Part shown: positions 8,327 to 13,891 of the stretch, one piece after another
Position numbering within the stretch: the stretch's first letter is position 1
Layout: every line of letters begins with the position of its first letter
From: Prevotellaceae bacterium UBA4372
GTDB taxonomy: Bacteria; Bacteroidota; Bacteroidia; Bacteroidales; Bacteroidaceae
DNA: 19,392 nucleotides
Reading direction: 5' to 3'
Assembly (NCBI GenBank): GCA_002391275.1
Contig: DGSC01000003.1
Location: 1 to 19,392 of the forward strand
The notes under the pieces: generated by a model
Databases searched by the model: none
What the model saw: only the letters and a program-made list of their open reading frames with translations
Told to the model about the DNA's origin: nothing
Position numbers and translations under genes: made by a program

Positions 8327-8345
8327 TACCTTTGTCACGACAAAG
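8327..8345 (+). promoter_or_regulatory. -7 box and overlapping palindrome before the zeta-like gene
   Basis: TACCTTTG at 8327-8334 matches the Bacteroidetes -7 box. A perfect 16-bp palindrome, CTTTGTC-AC-GACAAAG (8330-8345), begins inside it, a good position for an autorepressor. No clear -33 TTTG is present. A further dyad, CGGTGA-N5-TCACCG (8378-8394), sits in the leader before the ATG at 8429. The motif match is direct; the operator role is inferred. Confidence 0.55.
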
Positions 8346-8428
8346 AACTACCAAACGATATTTCTAATGATATTCATCGGTGATTTCGTCACCGTCCGTG
8401 TCATTATCTCTCATAAGCATCCCTACCC

Positions 8429-9043
8429 ATGAATCCTGAACTAAACCTAAACCGACTGCATCTCTACATTATTGCCGGATGCAACGGAGCGGGCAAGACC
8501 ACAGCCTCCTTCACCGTCTTGCCCGAGATGCTGAACTGCCGCGAGTTCGTCAATGCCGACGAAATTGCCAAAGGACTCTCACCCTTTAACCCTGAAGGAG
8601 TCGCCATCCAAGCCGGACGACTTATGATTGACCGCATCATTCACTTGCTCAAAGAGGGACAAACGTTTGCCTTCGAGACCACACTCGCAACACGCTCTTA
8701 CGTGAAACTCATTCAACAAGCTCAAAAAAGAGGATACTTCGTCACACTGCTATTCTTCTCCCTATCATCACCTGAACAAGCTGTCGCACGAGTCGCAAAA
8801 CGAGTCAGTCTCGGTGGACACAATATCCCCACTGACGTCATCCTAAGACGATATGATGCCGGACTTGAGAACTTCTTTAAACTCTACACGCCTATCTGCG
8901 ACTATTGGACGCTCTACGACAATTCCAGCATTCCTGGTCAAAAGATTGCTTATGGCTGGAAAAACGAACGCATCAATATCCTGGATCACACTAAGTACGA
9001 ATTTCTCTACAACCAATATGCTAAAAACGACCAACATGAATGA
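8429..9043 (+). CDS. Zeta-toxin-like P-loop kinase
   Basis: A 204-residue P-loop protein of the zeta toxin / PezT-like group. Characterised zeta toxins phosphorylate UDP-N-acetylglucosamine and block cell-wall synthesis. The Walker A motif GCNGAGKTT covers residues 17-25. NADEIAKGLSPFNPE (42-56) and FETTLA (82-87) match the substrate-binding and catalytic loops of the family. RVSLGGHNIPTDVILRRYDAGLENFF (about 115-140) is the characteristic arginine-rich lid-like segment. Length is on the short side, and there is no fused helix-turn-helix or epsilon-type domain. The last eight bases overlap the next gene, which encodes a 51-residue protein and is the natural candidate for an antitoxin. Such single-domain kinases are common in Bacteroidetes and their real substrate is mostly unknown, so toxicity is an inference. 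Confidence 0.8.
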   Translation: MNPELNLNRLHLYIIAGCNGAGKTTASFTVLPEMLNCREFVNADEIAKGLSPFNPEGVAIQAGRLMIDRIIHLLKEGQTFAFETTLATRSYVKLIQQAQKRGYFVTLLFFSLSSPEQAVARVAKRVSLGGHNIPTDVILRRYDAGLENFFKLYTPICDYWTLYDNSSIPGQKIAYGWKNERINILDHTKYEFLYNQYAKNDQHE

Positions 9044-9191
9044 CAAAGATATTCAAATCATGCAACAACGCATTGACCAAGGTATTGCGTTGGCACAGCA
9101 GCGGCTTGTAGAGCGCTCCAAGCTCTTTCATTCTACACTGGTGATCTCTCGAAATGGGAATGTCGTAGAATTGTTTCCTGAAGACCTGTAA
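9036..9191 (+). CDS. Small protein overlapping the zeta-like gene, candidate antitoxin
   Basis: A 51-residue protein, MNDKDIQIMQQRIDQGI..., ending in VISRNGNVVELFPEDL. The first 30 residues should form one charged amphipathic helix; the end looks like a short beta hairpin of the form VxxRxGxVVELxPE, which I have the impression recurs in small partners of zeta-like kinases. The ATG at 9036 overlaps the kinase stop codon by eight bases (ATGAATGA), which points to translational coupling. An in-frame ATG at 9018 would add six residues and is also possible. No DNA-binding motif is visible, so it would not itself explain repression at the upstream palindrome. That it neutralises the kinase is inferred from position and size. 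Confidence 0.65.
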   Translation: MNDKDIQIMQQRIDQGIALAQQRLVERSKLFHSTLVISRNGNVVELFPEDL

Positions 9192-9269
9192 AACCTGACC
9201 TACAACGTTAAGCCACGCTTTTTTCTTCATCCTAAACTCTACATTTTCATCTATAAACTATTCATCCCA

Positions 9270-9839
9270 ATGAAAAAACTTTTATATGCCATCGTCGCAT
9301 TAACACTACTCGCAGGCTGTAAGCAGGCATCACAAAATGCTGAGACCGACACTTCTGACAACAAGAAGACTACATTGGTAGCATACTTCTCAGCCTCCGG
9401 AACAACAGAGGCTGTAGCACAATTGCTTGCACAAGCTGCTGATGCAGACCTCCTACAGATTGAACCCGAAAATGTTTATACCGACAACGACCTCAACTGG
9501 CGCGATTCACTCTCGCGGTCAAGCGTAGAGATGCGCGATGCATCTGCCAGACCTGCTCTTAAGAGCGCTCCTGCCGACCTTTCGCAGTATGACAAGGTAT
9601 TCATTGGTTTTCCCATTTGGTGGGGAGTGGCACCACGTATCATCAACACTTTTATAGAAAGTGCCAACCTAGAAGGAAAGACAATCATTCCCTTTGCCAC
9701 ATCTGGTGAAAGTCCTATTGAACCTGCAACAGAGGCACTAAGAGCAGACTATCCGAATCTGAACATCATTGACGGTTGCCTGCTCAACGACATCACCTTT
9801 GAAGACATAAGCAATTGGATTGAGGAATTGAAAAAGTAA
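9270..9839 (+). CDS. Flavodoxin-family lipoprotein
   Basis: A 189-residue flavodoxin-like protein carrying a lipoprotein signal peptide. Residues 1-17 are MKKLLYAIVALTLLAGC, with the lipobox LAGC and C17 as the lipidation site, so it should be anchored in a membrane facing the periplasm or the cell surface. The flavodoxin fold starts near residue 34: TLVAYFSASGTTEAVAQLL contains the FMN phosphate loop (S41-T46), and FIGFPIWWGVAPRIINTFIE around residues 110-130 is the loop that stacks on the flavin. PFATSGESPIEPA follows, as in the flavodoxin-4 type. Flavodoxins move electrons at low potential; the partner is not visible. It starts 78 bp after the small protein gene, with no TANNTTTG between, so read-through from the kinase promoter is possible. 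A strong terminator follows. Confidence 0.88.
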   Translation: MKKLLYAIVALTLLAGCKQASQNAETDTSDNKKTTLVAYFSASGTTEAVAQLLAQAADADLLQIEPENVYTDNDLNWRDSLSRSSVEMRDASARPALKSAPADLSQYDKVFIGFPIWWGVAPRIINTFIESANLEGKTIIPFATSGESPIEPATEALRADYPNLNIIDGCLLNDITFEDISNWIEELKK

Positions 9840-9875
9840 ACCAAACGCTTTCATATTTACATCCCGCATTATAGC

Positions 9876-9930
9876 AACCCCCTTCGCACGTGAAACTCAA
9901 AAAGAGTAACACATAGCGAAGGGGGTTTTT
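9876..9930 (+). terminator. Rho-independent terminator after the flavodoxin gene
   Basis: A perfect 12-bp stem (9876-9887 with 9916-9927), with five C-G pairs in a row and a 28-base loop, ends in a T run (9926-9930). It begins 37 bp after the flavodoxin stop. Confidence 0.8.
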
Positions 9931-10247
9931 GTTTACCGCTTATACTTCATTTGACATTGAGCGGCCTATTAAAAAGGTTTTTCGTCCGCTTAATAGTATC
10001 ATAATCAATCATTCGGCTGACGATAATAATAATTGATATCAGCAAAAGCCTGTCCAGACATCGGGTTATTGGCCGCTTGGCTGCTTAACCTCCTTGCTCA
10101 CGATTTCAGCCTTTAACAAGTTCCTTCGTATGCTTTCGGGCAGCAGTCCACTATAAGAATGGAATCATCACCAAGATGTTTAGGCCATGAAGGCAGGTCC
10201 TTTAAGCGTTTAGCCTTGGTCGAAGAGCCGATACATACGGGTGCGAG

Positions 10248-10339
10248 GATTATTCCATGACCTTGGAACGATTATTCCATGACCTTGGAATGATTATTCC
10301 ATGACCTTGGAATGATTGTTCCAAGGTCATGGAATAATC
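10248..10339. repeat. Three 22-bp direct repeats plus one inverted copy
   Basis: Direct units at 10248-10269, 10270-10291 and 10292-10313 share the 21-base core GATTATTCCATGACCTTGG-AA and differ only in the last base. The inverted copy at 10319-10339 is an exact reverse complement of that core, so the third unit and the inverted copy can form a perfect 21-bp hairpin with a six-base loop. Each unit also holds its own dyad, TTCCA-N6-TGGAA. No coding potential is visible. Confidence 0.9.
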
Positions 10340-10483
10340 AAAACTGCTGGGTGCGTATCCTGCTTACCCTATATGCGGACGGCAATAAAATCAATTGAGA
10401 GGGCTTGTCATGTATTGTTAACGGCCCCGGTTCGTTGCCTAACCGAGCGATGAAGACGAATTAGGGGCTTGTCAGGAATCAGC

Positions 10484-10688
10484 GACATTCCTAAATACGG
10501 TGTTGCAAAGACTCGATGCCTGTCTGTTCCGTTGATGCCTGTTTGTCCCGTTGATGCCTGTCTGTCCCGTGACAATCCTAAATGCTGTGGTGCAAAGACT
10601 CGATGCCTGTCTGTTCCGTTGATGCCTGTTTGTCCCGTTGATGCCTGCCTGTCCCGTGACAATCCTAAATGCTGTGGTGCAAAGACTC
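10484..10688. repeat. Nested 87-bp tandem repeat (31-bp linker plus three 19-mers)
   Basis: The layout is L-abc-L-abc-L. The linker L (31 bp, core GCAAAGACTC) lies at 10484-10514, 10571-10601 and 10658-10688. The a, b and c units are near-copies of GATGCCTGTCTGTCCCGTT (19, 19 and 18 bp) at 10515-10570 and 10602-10657. The period is exactly 87 bp; the two abc blocks differ at a single base (10648), while the first linker is more diverged than the other two. Function is unknown; the even spacing suggests duplication by slippage or recombination. Confidence 0.9.
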
Positions 10689-10745
10689 GAAATGACCAGA
10701 CTTGTGTTCGGCGGACACCAATATAATTAAAAAGGTATGCCAATG

Positions 10746-10836
10746 TGCATTTAACAAAAAAAGCCCCAGCGGGGCATCGGAATTTAGGCCAGAGTGCTTT
10801 AAGTTCCGATGCCCCGCTGGGGCTTTTTGCATTTAA
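10746..10836. repeat. Perfect 25-bp inverted repeat flanked by a 9-bp direct repeat; also a bidirectional terminator
   Basis: Arms at 10758-10782 and 10804-10828 are exact reverse complements (core AAAAAGCCCCAGCGGGGCAT), with a 21-base loop. The A-rich left end and T-rich right end mean it can terminate transcription both ways, including the GH88 operon that ends at 10869. TGCATTTAA stands on both sides (10746-10754 and 10828-10836), as a target-site duplication would after insertion of a small mobile element. A further inverted pair, CCTTTGTC / GACAAAGG near 10839-10868, lies between it and the GH88 stop. Confidence 0.8.
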
Positions 10837-10868
10837 TACCTTTGTCAATCTTTTACCTTAGACAAAGG

Positions 10869-12218
10869 TTATTGGCATAAAGTTTTTAAACGAATCAATG
10901 CTTCAAGATAGTAATAATCGGCATAAACGATGGGAATGTCTATTTCTTTTCCTGCTGGATGATTGCCTGTGCTATGAAGCAGGAAGGCTGGATTATCCCT
11001 GCCAGCTTGATAATAAGGCGAAGCTAAACTTGCAAGCATTTTCTTAGCCATTGCCAGATATTCCTGTCCATCTGATGACGAAGTTGCACCTGAATGATTC
11101 AAGAGCGACGAAAGCTCAATCAGCGCAGAAGCCACTACTGCGGCAGCTGATGCATCGCGAGGAGCAACCGTGGCCGATGGTTCAGCCGGATGTTCCGGAG
11201 AGGTTGCAATACGAGGGTCGTCGAAATCCCAGTATGGTACGTAATCAGCAGGCAGGCGACTCAAGAAAGCATCTGCCGCGCCACATGCCTTTTCTAAGAA
11301 CTGCTGGGAACCTGTTTCGCGTGCCATCATCGTAAACCCATAAACAGCCCAAGCCTGCCCACGGGCCCACGTTGACGAATCTGACAAGCCCTGATGAGTC
11401 ACGCCATGAATGAAATGCCCATCCAAAGTGTCATAGACAGCTACATGATAGCTGGTGTTATCGTCTCTGAAATGGTGCTTAAGCGTAGTCTCTGCGTGCT
11501 TTATCGCTATATCCCTCAAGTATGCGCTCTTCACGCTATCGCTTTCCAACTCATTCGCTGCCCAGCAGAGCAGCTCCAGATTGATCATATTATCCATAAT
11601 TGTATTGTGACCGCCAAAAACGGCTACGTTTCGAGGCCATGAGAGTATGGTGCCGACACGAGGATTATACAATCTTGCCAAGGAATCAGCCGCACGCAAA
11701 CACATCTCCCTATAGAAGCGGCACACTTCCATATCCTCTGAACGTTGCTGCGCCGAGAGGCTGCTATCCTGTAATTCTTTTTCCAATACCCGCAGCCCAG
11801 TACCAGCGCTGCAATATATGAGGAAGCCTAAATCATGATCCAACAAAGGATCTTCTACGATGCGTTGCATGGCTTTGGTTGCATCTAAAGCGGCTTGCCT
11901 CACCGTTCCCGAGGGATTCGAAGAATAGTCAAGCCATAAGATTCCCGGCCAGAATCCGGAACACCACTCCGCAGCACAAACTGGTTTAAGCGTCCACGTA
12001 CTGTCTCCCTTAGCTACATTGCGAGGCATCTGGCTCGTATCAATGTCTCCTTCGGCAGACAACTGAGACAAGGATCTCAGCACTTGTTGATGGCATTGGG
12101 CTATGGCATCATCGACATTGAATGAATCCTCGGATTGCGAGTGACTGCATGACATCATTACTGCAGTACATAATATAGGCACACTAATGCGCAAGAATTT
12201 TAAACTCGACATACACAT
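10869..12218 (-). CDS. GH88 unsaturated glucuronyl/uronyl hydrolase, lipoprotein
   Basis: A 449-residue glycoside hydrolase family 88 enzyme. These hydrate the 4,5 double bond of the unsaturated uronic acid left at the non-reducing end by polysaccharide lyases, which frees the uronate. The fold is an (alpha/alpha)6 barrel. Likely catalytic aspartates are D129 in LLDHDLGFL and D209 in HNTIMDNMINLELLCWA, matching the two essential Asp residues of Bacillus unsaturated glucuronyl hydrolase. Other family segments are THQGLSDSSTWARGQAWAVYGF (274-295), YWDFDDPR and RDASAAAVVASALIELS. The N-terminus has a lipoprotein signal ending MMSC, with C24 as the lipidation site. ATG 12218 is used; ATG 12212, two codons later, fits equally well. 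It is the third gene of the lyase operon, 17 bp after the GH43 gene. Confidence 0.92.
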   Translation of the reverse strand: MCMSSLKFLRISVPILCTAVMMSCSHSQSEDSFNVDDAIAQCHQQVLRSLSQLSAEGDIDTSQMPRNVAKGDSTWTLKPVCAAEWCSGFWPGILWLDYSSNPSGTVRQAALDATKAMQRIVEDPLLDHDLGFLIYCSAGTGLRVLEKELQDSSLSAQQRSEDMEVCRFYREMCLRAADSLARLYNPRVGTILSWPRNVAVFGGHNTIMDNMINLELLCWAANELESDSVKSAYLRDIAIKHAETTLKHHFRDDNTSYHVAVYDTLDGHFIHGVTHQGLSDSSTWARGQAWAVYGFTMMARETGSQQFLEKACGAADAFLSRLPADYVPYWDFDDPRIATSPEHPAEPSATVAPRDASAAAVVASALIELSSLLNHSGATSSSDGQEYLAMAKKMLASLASPYYQAGRDNPAFLLHSTGNHPAGKEIDIPIVYADYYYLEALIRLKTLCQ

Positions 12219-12235
12219 TTATTTATTATTTATCA

Positions 12236-13876
12236 TTATGGTTCAACTCTTATCCAATCAACGTCTATCCATCCACGAGAAGACTTGAGACTATCGCACA
12301 TTGCCACAAAACCGTACTTTGCTCCAATCCATTTACCTTGTCGCATAGCGAAGCTCTCACCGACGGACTTGTAGTGTCTGCCATCCGTACTATACGAGAA
12401 CTTGCACTGCCCTTGCGACACGGCCATACGAAGATAGACGTCAAGATAAATAGCAGGAGCATAGGGTATTGTGTCGCACTTGGAAGGAGGTAGCGTTGCT
12501 ATGTCTTTCACAAGTTCGGTTCCATCGGTGTCTGCTTGCAGACATGTGCGTTGCTGCAATACAAAAGATTCTCCTTTGCGACAAACAACCAAAGAGGAAT
12601 AGTCACGTCCCATCATCACCAATCCTCCCCACTGCCCTTCTTCCTTGGCCGCAAGCTGAATCTTGGTCGTGACCAAAAACTTAGGAGCTGCAACTTTCTG
12701 CAACAGCAGATTTGCAGCATGCCATAGCGAGCCCTGACTTATCTGAGTGTAGAGCCGATAACACCCGTCAGACGTGGGCATGCCATAGAGCTGATTGTAA
12801 TTGGCATGCCACTGCCACTGCAGCCCAAGGCCATTATTGAATTCATCGCTTTCCTGCGCCCTAAAGCTTAGATCAGTCTTCGTGGCGGAAACGGAGACTT
12901 CAGTCTTTGGCTTGCGATAAGAAAGGAGCGGTTCTCCTTTTTTCCCCATTACAGGCCATCCGCTTGTCCAATCTACAGGCTGGAGGAAAACGACCCTGCC
13001 ATAAGCCCCCTTATCGTTGAAGTGCAAGAACCAATCTTCACCTAAAGGCGTACTTATCCACGCACCCTGATGCGGCCCGTTGACTCCACTCTTGCCTTGC
13101 CACATCACACGCCGCCATTCATAGGGACCATAAATAGATTTTGACCTCATGGCAAGCTGCCATCCTTGCTCTACTCCACCTGCTGGACAGAAGATCCAAT
13201 AATAGCCTTCGCGGACATAAAGCTTAGGTCCCTCGGTCGTATGGTTTTCCTCACCACCGTCAAAGACTATTCTTGGCGGAGAGACAGGCTGGAGTCCATC
13301 GGCAGAAAGCTCACGTATCGAAAGTACTGAATTAAAGCCTACACGCGAATTAGCCCAAGCATTAACTAAAAAACACTTGCCATCGTCGGTCCAAAGCGGA
13401 CAGGGATCGATCATTCCTCGACCGGCTACTACACACTTCGGTTGCGTCCATGGCCCTTGAGGTTGCTGTGCCGTGACCACGAATATTCCTCGATCCGGGT
13501 CGCCCCAAAAGATGAAGAAGCGTCCATCATGAAAGCGTATGGAAGGAGCCCACACCCCTTGACCGTGTGCCGGTTTATCAAAAACTTCATTGGGCTTCAG
13601 CTCTGGCAGTGCATGACCTATTATTTCCCAATTAACAAGGTCACGGGAATGTAAGATCGGCAATCCTGGTACGCAATTAAACGAAGAAGCCGTAAGATAG
13701 TAGTCGCCATCCACAGCACATACATCAGGATCACTATAATCAGCATAGATTACAGGATTAGTATATGTACCATCGCCATTATCGGACTGCCACACCGCAC
13801 GCTGCTGAGCATGCACGAGCGGGGAAAGGCAAATGGACATGAGGCAAAATGCCCAAATGTGATGAAGCTGGTCCAT
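12236..13876 (-). CDS. GH43-family glycosidase (beta-xylosidase / arabinofuranosidase type), secreted
   Basis: A 546-residue family 43 glycoside hydrolase. Such enzymes usually remove arabinofuranose or xylose units from branches or chain ends. After a signal peptide (about 1-23, cut after VHA), the five-bladed propeller begins with NPVIYADYSDPDVCAVDGDYY. The catalytic triad can be placed at D49 (YSDPD), D157 (GMIDPCPLW) and E215 (HTTEGPKLY). From about residue 335 a second beta-sandwich domain follows (LSFRAQESDEFNN... to WIDVDWIRVEP), as in GH43 proteins with a C-terminal concanavalin-like domain. Length is normal. It starts 15 bp after the lyase gene and is followed at 17 bp by GH88, so all three are one operon. 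Which sugar it removes cannot be told from sequence alone. Confidence 0.93.
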   Translation of the reverse strand: MDQLHHIWAFCLMSICLSPLVHAQQRAVWQSDNGDGTYTNPVIYADYSDPDVCAVDGDYYLTASSFNCVPGLPILHSRDLVNWEIIGHALPELKPNEVFDKPAHGQGVWAPSIRFHDGRFFIFWGDPDRGIFVVTAQQPQGPWTQPKCVVAGRGMIDPCPLWTDDGKCFLVNAWANSRVGFNSVLSIRELSADGLQPVSPPRIVFDGGEENHTTEGPKLYVREGYYWIFCPAGGVEQGWQLAMRSKSIYGPYEWRRVMWQGKSGVNGPHQGAWISTPLGEDWFLHFNDKGAYGRVVFLQPVDWTSGWPVMGKKGEPLLSYRKPKTEVSVSATKTDLSFRAQESDEFNNGLGLQWQWHANYNQLYGMPTSDGCYRLYTQISQGSLWHAANLLLQKVAAPKFLVTTKIQLAAKEEGQWGGLVMMGRDYSSLVVCRKGESFVLQQRTCLQADTDGTELVKDIATLPPSKCDTIPYAPAIYLDVYLRMAVSQGQCKFSYSTDGRHYKSVGESFAMRQGKWIGAKYGFVAMCDSLKSSRGWIDVDWIRVEP

Positions 13877-13891
13877 AGCTTTAACGACGAA

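Larger units (their letters stand above)
9931..10868. other. Intergenic repeat island without convincing genes
   Basis: Nearly 1 kb between the flavodoxin terminator and the end of the GH88 gene. It contains three separate repeat structures, listed on their own, and no ORF with a recognisable product. Two ORFs across the 87-bp repeats (10408-10848 minus and 10469-10726 plus) arise because 87 is divisible by three. A minus-strand stretch from about 10249 down to a TAA at 10113-10115 is open for about 45 codons and reads like protein (LPSWPKHLGDDSILIVDCC...), but it has no start codon; it may be a gene remnant. Elsewhere I see nothing. Confidence 0.7.

Noticed and set aside
10484..10688. Evenly spaced repeats that could suggest a CRISPR array
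   Set aside because: The segments between repeats are themselves identical rather than unique spacers, the repeat lengths are nested (19 and 87 bp), and no cas genes are present.
10408..10848. 146-residue minus-strand ORF (and an 85-residue plus-strand ORF) over the 87-bp repeats
   Set aside because: Both are by-products of a repeat period divisible by three; low-complexity products, no start signals, and the minus ORF runs through the 25-bp hairpin.
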